DNA of 46,485 nucleotides from an uncultured Acinetobacter sp. (GCA_947627655.1 CANQWW010000004.1:1-46485), one strand, 5' to 3'. Counted from the first letter of the stretch, positions 26,380 through 35,055 are shown. Notes: generated from the letters alone by a model not told the origin. Program-made: numbers and translations.

Positions 26380-26664
26380 TTAAAGGGGTACACAATAAAA
26401 ATTATAATAATTTGTGTTATTAGGTAAGGTAAAAACTCGAGTTTGATATGGTGCAAATTCCCATGTACCTATCACATTAGAGAATTTGTATCCCCAGTAA
26501 CTAACACCTGTTTCCATTAGATTGCAACGCACGAATAAACCTGTCCGATTCACACCATGTGCTGTAGAGGCACTACCGTGGTTTGCTACCGGTTTCAGGT
26601 CCACATAAGCATGAGCAACATTTGCTCCAAAACCCAAAACAGCAGATAAAAATAAACGCTTCAT
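26380..26664 (-). CDS. Small secreted hypothetical protein, 94 aa
   Basis: A signal peptide (MKRLFLSAVLGFGANVAHA) is followed by a roughly 75-residue mature protein with two cysteines (VRCNLMETG and NFYCVPL) that could form one disulphide, and many aromatic residues (GVSYWGYKFSNV). GGGTGGG-like purines precede the ATG, giving a good ribosome-binding site. I recognise no family. Small Cys-paired exported proteins of this kind are common in Acinetobacter accessory regions. Confidence 0.75.
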   Translation of the reverse strand: MKRLFLSAVLGFGANVAHAYVDLKPVANHGSASTAHGVNRTGLFVRCNLMETGVSYWGYKFSNVIGTWEFAPYQTRVFTLPNNTNYYNFYCVPL

Positions 26665-26817
26665 AAACCCACCCTAACTTAAGACAACCTTCAAATTAGG
26701 CGACAATTCTACTAAATAATGTGATTAAAACAATAGTTATTCAAAAAAATGTGAAGTTTTTCTAAAATAAAATCCCCCCCTTAAGCTGTCACTCCATGAA
26801 AGCCCAATAAGCAAAAA

Positions 26818-26900
26818 ATGGTGCTTTATTTCAGATAACAAAAAAGCCTAACCTCTGGTGAACTTATAACATTGGCACGGCGCGCAGGATCTGAACCTGC
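26818..26900 (-). pseudogene. Decayed tRNA array remnant (3' end of one tRNA, 5' end of another)
   Basis: On the minus strand 26873-26900 reads as a tRNA 3' end: T-arm GCAGG-TTCAGAT-CCTGC, then GCGCCGT, a discriminator G and an encoded CCA. No matching 5' half precedes it. About 40 nt on, CTGAAATAAAGCACCAT (26818-26834) matches 16 of 17 bases of the leader and 5' acceptor strand of the tRNA-Arg-like gene at 45.1 kb. This is what two neighbouring broken tRNA genes of an array would look like. The T-loop has a G where A58 is expected, fitting decay. Confidence 0.45.
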
Positions 26901-26931
26901 TCCTGAATGCTGGGCTTCTCGCGAATGTCAA

Positions 26932-26966
26932 AAATAAAAAGCCCTCACTTAGAGGGCTTTTTATTT
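26932..26966. terminator. Bidirectional intrinsic terminator downstream of fumC
   Basis: AAATAAAAAGCCCTC and GAGGGCTTTTTATTT pair over 15 bp around a 5-nt loop. T-runs occur in both directions, so it ends fumC (minus strand) and insulates the region to the left. Confidence 0.92.
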
Positions 26967-26981
26967 CTAAAGATAAATCAG

Positions 26982-28376
26982 TTATTTCGCATTCGGAGAC
27001 ACCATGTTTTCAGGTCGCACCACTTCATCAAACTGTTCTGCGGTTACTAAACCAAGTTCAACTGCGACCTGTTTCAAGGTTTTACCTTCTTTATAAGCAG
27101 TTTTGGCAACTTTAGCTGCATTCTCATACCCAATCACCGGGTTCAGTGCAGTCACCAGCATTAATGAATCATGCAGGAAGTGCTCAATCTTGTCACGGTT
27201 CGGCTCAATACCGACGGCGCAATTATCATTAAAGCTATTACATGCATCCCCAAGTAACTGGATGGATTGCAACAGATTAAAGGCTATCACGGGCATAAAT
27301 ACGTTCAGCTCAAAATTACCAGAGGCACCTGCCACATTAATCGTGGTGTCATTACCCAAAACTTGCACCACCACCATGGTCATCGCTTCACTCTGAGTAG
27401 GATTGACCTTACCCGGCATGATACTTGAACCTGGCTCATTTTCAGGAATACGCAGCTCACCAAAACCACAACGTGGGCCACTGGCTAACCAGCGAATATC
27501 ATTAGCAATCTTGTTTAGGCTAACCGCTAAGGTTTTTAAAGCACCTGAAGCAAACACTGCCGCATCTCGTCCAGCCAAAGCTTCAAACTTATTGGGTGCG
27601 GTCACAAATGGCAAACCAGTCAGCTCTGCTAAAGTTTGGGCTGCTTTTACCGCATAGTCAGGGTGTGCGTTCAAGCCTGTACCTACCGCAGTACCGCCTA
27701 ATGGCAATTCATATAAACCATGTAATGCCTGTTCTAAACGCAATAAGCCATGATCAAGTTGCGATACATAAGCACTGAATTCCTGACCCAGTGTCAACGG
27801 CGTAGCATCCTGCAAATGGGTACGGCCAATTTTAACAATGCTTGAAAACTCCTGAGATTTGGTATGCAAGGTATCACGCAGTTTTTTGACAGCTGGAATG
27901 AGCAATTCACTAATTTGCAGACTGGCAGCCACATGGATTGCCGTTGGAAAAGAGTCATTCGTCGACTGAGCACGATTGACATGATCATTGGGATGGACAG
28001 GTTTTTGCGAACCTAAAGGATTCCCCAAATTCTGGTTGGCAATATTGGCAATCACTTCATTACAGTTCATATTGCTCTGTGTACCAGAACCGGTTTGCCA
28101 GACCACCAAAGGAAACTGATCATCCCATTGTCCTGCAATGACTTCTTCTGCTGCTGCAACGATATAGCCTGATAATTCATGAGGAATCTGATTGAGCTCA
28201 GCATTGGTCAATGCAGCTGCCTTTTTAACCAAGCCCATGGCACGAATCATGGGACGTGGCAGACGTTCATTACCAATTTTAAAGTTCTGCAAACTACGCT
28301 GTGTTTGTGCCCCCCATAATGCTTCGCTGGGTACAGCCACTTCGCCCATGGTGTCATGTTCAATACGTGTTTGCAT
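26982..28376 (-). CDS. fumC: FumC, class II fumarate hydratase
   Basis: This 464-aa cytosolic enzyme interconverts fumarate and L-malate in the TCA cycle without an iron-sulphur cluster. The family signature [11 protein letters not shown] lies near residue 316, with [12 protein letters not shown] near 98 and [17 protein letters not shown] near 185. Length is normal. An exact 7-1-7 Fur box lies about 70 nt upstream of the start, so expression probably rises when iron is scarce, replacing iron-dependent fumarases. A strong terminator follows. Confidence 0.97.
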   Translation of the reverse strand: MQTRIEHDTMGEVAVPSEALWGAQTQRSLQNFKIGNERLPRPMIRAMGLVKKAAALTNAELNQIPHELSGYIVAAAEEVIAGQWDDQFPLVVWQTGSGTQSNMNCNEVIANIANQNLGNPLGSQKPVHPNDHVNRAQSTNDSFPTAIHVAASLQISELLIPAVKKLRDTLHTKSQEFSSIVKIGRTHLQDATPLTLGQEFSAYVSQLDHGLLRLEQALHGLYELPLGGTAVGTGLNAHPDYAVKAAQTLAELTGLPFVTAPNKFEALAGRDAAVFASGALKTLAVSLNKIANDIRWLASGPRCGFGELRIPENEPGSSIMPGKVNPTQSEAMTMVVVQVLGNDTTINVAGASGNFELNVFMPVIAFNLLQSIQLLGDACNSFNDNCAVGIEPNRDKIEHFLHDSLMLVTALNPVIGYENAAKVAKTAYKEGKTLKQVAVELGLVTAEQFDEVVRPENMVSPNAK

Positions 28377-28444
28377 ATCTAACCTCTTTATAAAGTTCTG
28401 CTATATCCTTGCTTCATTTTATGAAAAATGAAACAAAATGTAAA

Positions 28445-28459
28445 TGATAATTATTATCA
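28445..28459 (-). promoter_or_regulatory. Fur box upstream of fumC
   Basis: TGATAATTATTATCA is a perfect match to the Fur 7-1-7 inverted repeat (TGATAAT-N-ATTATCA). It lies between the galE-like stop and the fumC start, 68 nt before fumC, where repression of fumC is the natural reading. Confidence 0.8.
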
Positions 28460-28484
28460 ATAATTAAAATAATGTTCATTTGTA

Positions 28485-29492
28485 TTATTGCCCACGCAAA
28501 GTGTTCTGATAGAAACGCCATTCATCTTCAAGCATTTGTCGAATGGAACGCTGTGGTTGCCAGTTTAAAGTCTGCTTGGCCTTCTCTGAAAAAGCCCCAA
28601 TCTGATCCAGTTCGGCATGAGGATAATATAAGGCATCTTCCGTATTGATGGTAATTTGCGCTACTTCGCCAATTTCATCCAGCAGTTTTTGCATCGAGAT
28701 GAGTTCACCGGCAATATTAAACGCTTCACAGGCAAAATTCTGTGTACTTAACCATTGTAAACTCTGAAGCACCGCATCACAGCCATCCAGTACATGCAGA
28801 AAACTGCGCTCTACGGTTTTATCTACAGTATTGGCTTGTCTACGCAGCTCAATACTCTCACGCTGTAAAGCAGCAACCTGCATGGCCAAAGGAACAATAT
28901 TTTTCGGTAATGGTGGAACCGATTCCCCCAGTACGCCATGTTCAAAGGCACCAGCAATATTGGAAAGTCTGAGTATGGCAATTTTCCATTCATTATCAGT
29001 CAAAGAGGTATCACGGATGATTTCTTCAACCATCTGCTGAGACTTGATATAAGGATTTGGATAAGCATAATTAAACGGGATGTCTTCAGTCAGGTCGGTA
29101 CTTGACTGACCATACACGGCAAGACTGGATAAATGTACCAGTTGTCTCACACCGGTCCTTTGCATGGACCTGAGCAGGCTCATAATACAACTGACGTTAT
29201 CATTATAATATTCTAGCGGTTTAAGTACGGATTCTTCTAAAGATTTAAAGCTGGCCGTATGCACGACAGCAGTAATCGAATTTTGTTCAAAGACTTTATT
29301 TAAGGCAGGTGTATTACGTATATCAATTTTGATAAAAGGCACATACATGCCAGAAATAAACTCCAGACGTTCCAGCGTCTGCAAACTGGAATTGGCCAAA
29401 TTATCCACCACAATGACCTGTTGCCCTTGTGCAAGCAGACTTAAAGCAATATGAGAGCCTATAAAGCCTAAACCACCGGTCACTAAAATCAT
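28485..29492 (-). CDS. GalE-like NAD-dependent sugar epimerase with altered active site
   Basis: This 335-aa extended short-chain dehydrogenase has a Rossmann motif TGGLGFIG at residues 5-12 and closely follows the UDP-glucose 4-epimerase pattern (KSLEESVLKPLEYYNDNV, SSLAVYG). The catalytic Tyr-x3-Lys is changed: Tyr148 is followed by IKSQ, so Gln152 occupies the Lys position. In GalE that Lys orients the nicotinamide ribose and lowers the Tyr pKa. The frame is otherwise intact, so it may have weak, changed or purely binding activity. It is divergent from tusD. The family is clear; the exact substrate is not. Confidence 0.85.
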   Translation of the reverse strand: MILVTGGLGFIGSHIALSLLAQGQQVIVVDNLANSSLQTLERLEFISGMYVPFIKIDIRNTPALNKVFEQNSITAVVHTASFKSLEESVLKPLEYYNDNVSCIMSLLRSMQRTGVRQLVHLSSLAVYGQSSTDLTEDIPFNYAYPNPYIKSQQMVEEIIRDTSLTDNEWKIAILRLSNIAGAFEHGVLGESVPPLPKNIVPLAMQVAALQRESIELRRQANTVDKTVERSFLHVLDGCDAVLQSLQWLSTQNFACEAFNIAGELISMQKLLDEIGEVAQITINTEDALYYPHAELDQIGAFSEKAKQTLNWQPQRSIRQMLEDEWRFYQNTLRGQ

Positions 29493-29561
29493 TGTATACT
29501 ACCCTTTTATTATGTAGCCCAGATCAACCGCTTGCTGTTGATCAAGCCTGTAGTGAATTTC

Positions 29562-29930
29562 ATGAGCACCTTAATTCTTATTACCTCTGCACCGACGTCT
29601 ATACATGCGTGGCATGCTTTAGGGCTTGCTAAAGCCTTGCAGCAAAAACAGGAAAATTTCCGGGTTTTCTTTTATCAAGACGGTGTGTCGGTAGCGAATA
29701 CATTGCAATGGGTTCCGGATGACCAGCGTCATCTCACCTGTGAATGGCAGTCTTTGCAAATCCGCCTGCCGGTTTGTGTGAGTGCTGCGCTTACACGTGG
29801 CATTACCGATCAGGAAAATGCACAACGTCACAATATTCCACAACCTAACCTTGCAGATCGGTTTGAACTGGTCGGTTTGGGCGAACTTGCCGATGCAGTT
29901 GAAACTGCACATCGTCTAGTTCAATTCTAG
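29562..29930 (+). CDS. tusD: TusD, sulphur-relay protein for tRNA 2-thiolation
   Basis: This DsrE-family protein is 122 aa from the ATG at 29562. The track's upstream extension (29532) uses a poor start and is not conserved-looking. The active-site cysteine is in RLPVCVSAALTRGI (Cys72 here). TusD with TusB and TusC forms a hexamer that passes persulphide sulphur from TusA to TusE for mnm5s2U34 synthesis by MnmA. It is the first gene of tusD-tusC-tusB-tusE. TusA and MnmA are not in the window. Confidence 0.92.
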   Translation: MSTLILITSAPTSIHAWHALGLAKALQQKQENFRVFFYQDGVSVANTLQWVPDDQRHLTCEWQSLQIRLPVCVSAALTRGITDQENAQRHNIPQPNLADRFELVGLGELADAVETAHRLVQF

Positions 29931-29973
29931 TCGCTCAAAACTTTAGGTCTGTTGCATTTAAAAGGTATATTGT

Positions 29974-30324
29974 GTGAAATCTGTACTCGTTATATTAACC
30001 CAATCTAATCTGAATTCTTTGCAGGTTCATGAAAGCCTGTCTGCCACAATGGTCTTGGCCACCTTTGGCTCAGAAGTAAAAATTTTGCTCCAAGGTGCTG
30101 CGTTGAGCTTATTACGTTCAGAGCTACAATTTGACCAGCTCAAACACGCCTTCAAGATCGCATCTAATATGGTCGACAGTTTTGAGTTTTATGATCTGAC
30201 TCCGATTCTGGTAGAAAGCCAAAATCAGAACTCACCTTTTGTACAAAAGACTGAGCAAGAAGTTGAATTTGTGGAATTAAACCCAGCCTTTATTCAGGGC
30301 TTTGATCATGTGCTGTATTGGTAA
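29974..30324 (+). CDS. tusC: TusC, sulphur-relay complex subunit
   Basis: This 116-aa DsrF-like protein starts with GTG preceded by AAGG. It contains ALSLLRSELQFDQLKHAFKIA and a C-terminal FIQGFDHVLYW typical of TusC. No functional cysteine is required in TusC, and none is obvious here. It lies between tusD (43 nt away) and tusB (11 nt away) in the tus operon. Confidence 0.88.
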   Translation: MKSVLVILTQSNLNSLQVHESLSATMVLATFGSEVKILLQGAALSLLRSELQFDQLKHAFKIASNMVDSFEFYDLTPILVESQNQNSPFVQKTEQEVEFVELNPAFIQGFDHVLYW

Positions 30325-30335
30325 GGTTGCGCCTC

Positions 30336-30620
30336 ATGTCAAATAATACTCTTTATCTCATTCAAGCAGACTATGCAGCGACGGCGCAGGTACTGGAACA
30401 ACTTGCCAAAATCTATAGTGAAAACGACCAGGTTGTTCTCATGGGGGATGCGGTACTTGCCATTGAGCATCCTTTTTTAAGAAAACTGAAAGAGATTTAT
30501 ATTCTGGAAAATGAAGCTGAATTATTGCCTCAAACAGAAATTTCTAACCTAAAAATTATTCACTATCTCGAATTTGCAGAACTCTGCCTTGGCTTTAGCC
30601 GCTGTATTTCGATGAAGTAA
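30336..30620 (+). CDS. tusB: TusB, sulphur-relay complex subunit
   Basis: This 94-aa DsrH-family protein starts at the ATG at 30336 (MSNNTLYLIQADYAATAQVL). The track start at 30318 is a TTG inside tusC and is less likely. A VVLMGDAVLAIEHPFL segment follows the DsrH pattern. It is the third subunit of the TusBCD complex and is followed 23 nt later by tusE. Confidence 0.85.
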   Translation: MSNNTLYLIQADYAATAQVLEQLAKIYSENDQVVLMGDAVLAIEHPFLRKLKEIYILENEAELLPQTEISNLKIIHYLEFAELCLGFSRCISMK

Positions 30621-30643
30621 TACAGATCAATGATGGATCAATT

Positions 30644-30955
30644 ATGAATTTAGAACTAGACCAAGATGGTCATCTGGTCGATTACACCCTCTGGAATGAA
30701 GCAGTTGCCCAAGTCCTGGCTGACAGTCTGGAACTGCAACTCACACCGTGGCATTTTGAAGTACTGCAAGCGGTTCGTCAGTTTTATCAACAATTCGGCC
30801 ATTCCCCAGCAACACGGCCTTTAATCAAATTTTTGATGAAAACCGTAGGGCCAGAGATCAATAACGCTGTGCTACAGGAAAAATTTAATACCGGTCTTGT
30901 CGCGCGACATTTAAGCCGTCTGGCGGGCATTCCTAAGCCAGCAAACTGTCTTTGA
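30644..30955 (+). CDS. tusE: TusE/DsrC-family sulphur carrier
   Basis: This 103-aa protein has DQDGHLVDYTLWNEAVAQVLA near the start, the DsrC/TusE pattern SPATRPLIKFLMKTVGPEINN in the middle, and a penultimate cysteine at the C-terminus (KPANCL), the residue that carries the persulphide. It accepts sulphur from TusBCD and hands it to MnmA bound to tRNA. It is the last gene of the operon, followed by a bidirectional terminator. Confidence 0.92.
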   Translation: MNLELDQDGHLVDYTLWNEAVAQVLADSLELQLTPWHFEVLQAVRQFYQQFGHSPATRPLIKFLMKTVGPEINNAVLQEKFNTGLVARHLSRLAGIPKPANCL

Positions 30956-31037
30956 ATAATTCCCGATGTCATCCCCTACTAATCTCCCCCATACTCAAGC
31001 AGCTTAGCTGTCTGAGTAGAATAATTGAAATCGACCA

Positions 31038-31067
31038 ATAAAAAGCCCAATATTTTGGGCTTTTTAT
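31038..31067. terminator. Bidirectional terminator between tusE and the TonB receptor
   Basis: ATAAAAAGCCCAA and TTGGGCTTTTTAT pair over 13 bp around a 4-nt loop. T-runs follow on both strands, serving the two convergent genes. Confidence 0.92.
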
Positions 31068-31083
31068 GCGCTACATTAAATAC

Positions 31084-33849
31084 TTAGAAATTGACTTTCA
31101 GGTTTAAATAATACTGACGCAGGCGTGGATCAGAGTACTTGCTGATATACGTTTGTGACATATCCTCTTCATAGTCACTAAATAGGTTCTTGATCCCAAA
31201 GGTGAATTCTGGTGATCCAAACTTCGCCGCTTTCCCTCCATTCATACGATAACGGGCAAAGACATCATGGTACATCTGCGCATCTACCGTATCTTTGCCT
31301 TGTAGTTTGATTGCGGTTTCATTTTTCAGATCATACTTGCCATAGTACTGCATCCCCCAACCAAAGCCCCAGGCATCCGTTGCCTGTAAAAATGCCGAAG
31401 CATTAAAGCGATGTTTTAACGGACCATTGCTATCCGAGTTTGGATCATTGAGATAACTGGTTGCTGGACTGTCTAAACTTTCTTTTTGCAGGAATTTTTC
31501 GGTCCACGTATAACCTGCATTCAGGTTCAGATCCCCCATCAAGGTATCTATGGCATAGGAAATCTGTGTGTCAATCCCGCTGGTTTCCATCCATAAGGCA
31601 TTAAACGGCGTAACAATTACAGTATTCAGCGATCCATCTGCATTGCGAACCACACGGTCACCATATAGATCCTGCTGTGCATTCAAATCCAGAATGCGCT
31701 GCGCACCGAGTGAGGTAATATTATTATTTTTCTGGATATTAAAATAATCTACAGACATACGTAGATTAGGTACGGATTCTGGCGTAAAGACCAAACCTAC
31801 CCCAAAAGTTTTGGCTGTTTCCGGCTCCAAACTTGGATCACCACCACCGGTGGTATAAATATCCTGTGTTGCACCTGTCAGAGGATCCGTAACGGAGGTT
31901 AATGAAGAAGACAGTACCGGCTCGTCCAGTTGTGCTGCCGTTGGCACGATAAAACCTTCGCTATAGGAAGTCCGCAGCATCCAGCTGTCATTTGGAGCAA
32001 AACGCAAACCGACTGTCGGTGAAGTCTGGCTAAAGCTTGCACCATTGGTTTTAATATTAAAGTTTTCATAACGTGCAGCAAGCTGCAGGTCTAATAATTT
32101 TGCCCAAGCAAATTCCTGTTTTGGCGAAATAAATGGAATATTGAGTTCAGCATAAACAGCTTGAGTGGTGGTTTCTTTATGGGTAAACGGCGCATCTGGA
32201 TTATTAAATGAAGTCGTTTCCGAACGGCTACGGCTTTCCCAGTCAGAATGACCTACACCTGCGGCCAGCATAATATCGCCCGCGTACCAGTTATACACTG
32301 GGCCATGTGCACGTACGTTAAATTCTCGGGTGGTCTGATCTGTTAAGTTTTGTGCCACGCCCCAATAACCACGATTCAGATCAATACCATGAGTAGTGAC
32401 ATCATTTAGCGGATTTAAAGCACCAGAAGCCAGGTCTTCATTAAACTTGGTGGTCCCCACAGTGGGACGACGTTGATAAGTAATGGTCTTAAAGGTATTT
32501 GTCCAGGAATAATCCCCCAGAATTTGCCAGTCTTCTGTGGGCTTAAACTCGAAACCTCCAGCTAAACGGCGAGATTTAGCATACATTTCACGGTTACGTA
32601 ATGCCAAACCATCGGCATAGTCTGGAGAATAAGTCACCAGAATGTCCTTACCAAAGGGATTATTTGGATTATCCTTACTGAGGGTCACCGTACCAAAACC
32701 ATGATAGTTGCCGGCACTTTCCACAAACTGTTCTTCATAGCCACCTTCAGCATAGATATTCAGCTTATCGCTAAAATCACGGTTAATGCTGACACTAAAG
32801 GCTTCATTATCTTTGGCTCCCACCAGGTTCTGCGCTCCAGAATCGCCCCCAATGCCATTTGCCAGTCCTAAAGCATACTGACCTACAGTTTCATTAAATG
32901 GCTGAACACCATCACTGGTTTGATAGCCTTTGGGTACATAGGCATAACTTGGACCACTATTGCCAATGAGAGCAGAACCATCTACGGTACGGATATTGGT
33001 TAAATGTCCCATCGGTGGATTGACTGACTGAGTTTGTCCCTTAGAAACCGTAGTACCGTAATATTGGTCTGGATTATTTTCCAGAATGCGTTGCCGCTCT
33101 TTTAACTTAAATGGACGATCTTTCGCTTTCAGCCCATTGCCTTCCTGTTTTTGTGCGGTAAATAAGACTTGCGTACGTCCATCTTCCAAGGCAAAACCGG
33201 AAGTCAGATTGACCGTTTTTAATGCGGTATCTGAATTGACACTATTGTCATAACGCACATTCACTTCAGTACCGACATAATCTCGACGCAGAATCACATT
33301 AATCACGCCACCCAAGGCATTACTGCCATACAGTGCAGAAGCTGAACTTGGAAGAATCTCAATACGTTCAATCGCAGAAAGCGGGATACTGTTAAGATTC
33401 TGCTGGTCGGTCATTTCTGACACGCCACGGCCACCCACTCCAGCCCCCTTACGGCCATTAATCAGCACCAGTGTATGCGAAGCACCTAAACCGCGTAAAT
33501 TGATTTGACTGGTATTGCCAGTCCAGCCGCCTGCCGTTTCTGCCCCGACTGAAGTCGTTGCCGTCGATACTTTCTGCAATAACTCATCCACTGTGGTGGC
33601 ACCAGAATTCTCAATTTTTTCACGTGTGATGATCTGATAAGCTTGCGTGTCATTTTCACTACGAACCAGATCCATATTGCCTGAAAAAGCTTTCTGCTCA
33701 GCAGCTTGGACTGAAATAGTGGGCAATACGGTTGCCTCATCAGCATAGGCTGCTGCCACTCCTCCACTTAAAGCCAGTAAAATTGAATGTTTTAATAATT
33801 CTGCAAATCTATTCTTGTGAAAATGCACAGTGCAATCGATAGGAGGCAA
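31084..33849 (-). CDS. TonB-dependent outer-membrane receptor, probably iron-regulated
   Basis: This 921-aa receptor has a signal peptide (about residues 18-37, ending AAAYA), a TonB-box-like segment (TVLPTISVQA), a plug domain (about 60-190, with LRGLGASHTLVLINGRK and ALYGSNALGGVINVI), and a long beta-barrel ending in LRQYYLNLKVNF with a terminal Phe. It would import a TonB-driven substrate; the Fur box upstream suggests a ferric siderophore or other iron source. The start is uncertain: the TTG at 33849 has only a weak GAG upstream and there is no ATG before the plug domain. Substrate not deducible. Confidence 0.93.
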   Translation of the reverse strand: MPPIDCTVHFHKNRFAELLKHSILLALSGGVAAAYADEATVLPTISVQAAEQKAFSGNMDLVRSENDTQAYQIITREKIENSGATTVDELLQKVSTATTSVGAETAGGWTGNTSQINLRGLGASHTLVLINGRKGAGVGGRGVSEMTDQQNLNSIPLSAIERIEILPSSASALYGSNALGGVINVILRRDYVGTEVNVRYDNSVNSDTALKTVNLTSGFALEDGRTQVLFTAQKQEGNGLKAKDRPFKLKERQRILENNPDQYYGTTVSKGQTQSVNPPMGHLTNIRTVDGSALIGNSGPSYAYVPKGYQTSDGVQPFNETVGQYALGLANGIGGDSGAQNLVGAKDNEAFSVSINRDFSDKLNIYAEGGYEEQFVESAGNYHGFGTVTLSKDNPNNPFGKDILVTYSPDYADGLALRNREMYAKSRRLAGGFEFKPTEDWQILGDYSWTNTFKTITYQRRPTVGTTKFNEDLASGALNPLNDVTTHGIDLNRGYWGVAQNLTDQTTREFNVRAHGPVYNWYAGDIMLAAGVGHSDWESRSRSETTSFNNPDAPFTHKETTTQAVYAELNIPFISPKQEFAWAKLLDLQLAARYENFNIKTNGASFSQTSPTVGLRFAPNDSWMLRTSYSEGFIVPTAAQLDEPVLSSSLTSVTDPLTGATQDIYTTGGGDPSLEPETAKTFGVGLVFTPESVPNLRMSVDYFNIQKNNNITSLGAQRILDLNAQQDLYGDRVVRNADGSLNTVIVTPFNALWMETSGIDTQISYAIDTLMGDLNLNAGYTWTEKFLQKESLDSPATSYLNDPNSDSNGPLKHRFNASAFLQATDAWGFGWGMQYYGKYDLKNETAIKLQGKDTVDAQMYHDVFARYRMNGGKAAKFGSPEFTFGIKNLFSDYEEDMSQTYISKYSDPRLRQYYLNLKVNF

Positions 33850-33895
33850 TTTTTATTACTCAAGTTAACTAAAACCGCACACACCATAATATAAA

Positions 33896-33910
33896 TGATA
33901 ATTATTTTCA
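33896..33910 (-). promoter_or_regulatory. Fur box upstream of the TonB receptor
   Basis: TGATAATTATTTTCA matches the Fur 7-1-7 consensus at 13 of 14 informative positions, 47 nt before the receptor start. The following 33911-34260 stretch is AT-rich and without a gene I can support. Confidence 0.75.
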
Positions 33911-34260
33911 TTATTATTTAATAAATATATGTTATTAGCTCCAGTGATGAGCGGATCTAAAATGTTTATAATTTAACCAGAGATTGCCATCAATTCGGCT
34001 GAGAGATTCTGCTAAACATTATTCCTTTATGATTCAACGCGATGTATAAAGAGATGATCAGTGGTAACGGATTAAAGATCTATGATCCTGACCCGCAGCT
34101 ACTACGAGAATAAAAAATTAAATATAAACTTTTGTTTTTTAAAAAATATTGTATTTATCCCGCTTAGGTGTTTCATGGCGAGTCTGGCCAGAATGCTTTG
34201 GCAATTTTAGCGTTGTATATACCCACTTTAACCATTGGGCTAAAACAGGTATGTAGCATT

Positions 34261-34440
34261 ATGAATAGTCAAATCGTGCTGCCAGCCAAAAGCCATACCA
34301 TTCATCCACATCAAGAAGATGCCCCATATCTTGATCAAGCAAGACATCTAATTGACAACTTTTTGTTCAAATTCAAGCATTATCATGCTATTGCTACTAG
34401 TTCTAATCCATTGGCTCGGAACGCTTGTCAGCAAGCTACT
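34261..34440 (+). pseudogene. IS5-family transposase remnant (C-terminal fragment)
   Basis: The reading frame contains QIVLPAKSHTIHPHQEDAPY, then LDQARHLIDNFLFKFKHYHA and IATS. This is the C-terminal hallmark of IS5-type DDE transposases (RHxIENxFxxLKxxRxIAT, with the catalytic Glu region altered to Asp). After IAT the similarity leaves the frame; another frame reads LVSKLLYLYSVLA before a stop. No N-terminal part or terminal repeats are visible. It is a decayed fragment; the track ORF around it is not a gene. Confidence 0.65.
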
Positions 34441-34478
34441 TTACCTCTACTCAGTTCTGGCTTAATTGATGACACGCC

Positions 34479-34964
34479 TTATATTCCGGTATATCTTGCT
34501 TTTAGTTTGGCACTCGCCCGCTTCAGTTCGTATTGGTATTCAGGCAAATAGGCCTGTAACAGCCGAATATTTGCTTGTGCTTCATCCTGTTTCAAGTGGC
34601 TATTTTCCAGCATTTTTTGTTGTCTATTAAGCATACTGATCAGCTGTAGGTATTTGGGTTTCCTGCCATGCTGGATGGAACTTAACATATTGGAAAGATC
34701 GACAGAAAATTGATAGCGTTCATGAATAAAGGGCTGAAACTGCTCTAACGCATCCCCTTTACGCTGCATGACCTGACTGACGCTTTCACTGTCTTGCATT
34801 CGAACCAGGTCTGTCTGATAATGATGGAAAGATAATACTCCCTGCTGTATATAGTTAAGCTCTAGGTCTTCCCGGTAGATTTCACGATGCATCTGGTAGC
34901 CAATCAGCCACAATAATAAAAACAGACTGACGATACTCAATAGATAATTGCCCCTTTCAATCAT
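34479..34964 (-). CDS. Small inner-membrane protein with coiled-coil-like periplasmic or cytosolic part
   Basis: This 161-aa protein has one N-terminal transmembrane helix (YLLSIVSLFLLLWLIGYQM, about residues 7-25) followed by a helical, Gln/Leu-rich region with heptad-like character (MLNRQQKMLENSHLKQDEAQ). I recognise no family. Its ATG lies within the end of a 32-codon hydrophobic ORF, implying coupled translation. The 3' end overlaps the antisense IS5 remnant frame. The function is unknown. Confidence 0.75.
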   Translation of the reverse strand: MIERGNYLLSIVSLFLLLWLIGYQMHREIYREDLELNYIQQGVLSFHHYQTDLVRMQDSESVSQVMQRKGDALEQFQPFIHERYQFSVDLSNMLSSIQHGRKPKYLQLISMLNRQQKMLENSHLKQDEAQANIRLLQAYLPEYQYELKRASAKLKARYTGI

Positions 34965-35055
34965 GCTGTACCTCCAGAGAACTCACGTACAGGAAGTAGC
35001 GATTGAAAAAACACAGCAATAAACCAATCACACAATATGCCGTAACGATGTTCAT
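34957..35055 (-). CDS. Tiny membrane protein (32 aa) coupled to the next gene
   Basis: This ORF is too short for the track. On the minus strand ATG at 35055 has GGAG 8 nt upstream, a strong ribosome-binding site. It encodes MNIVTAYCVIGLLLCFFNRY and then FLYVSSLEVQHD, a single hydrophobic helix with a short polar tail. Its stop (TGA, 34957) lies inside the start of the 161-aa membrane protein gene (ATGATTGA), giving tight coupling. It resembles small regulatory membrane subunits (KdpF/CydX-like in size only). I infer a two-component membrane complex with the downstream protein. Confidence 0.6.
   Translation of the reverse strand: MNIVTAYCVIGLLLCFFNRYFLYVSSLEVQHD

Noticed and set aside
34168-34551. 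127-aa plus-strand ORF as an intact gene
   Set aside because: Only the middle matches an IS5 transposase C-terminus; the ends are out of frame and it overlaps a minus-strand gene.
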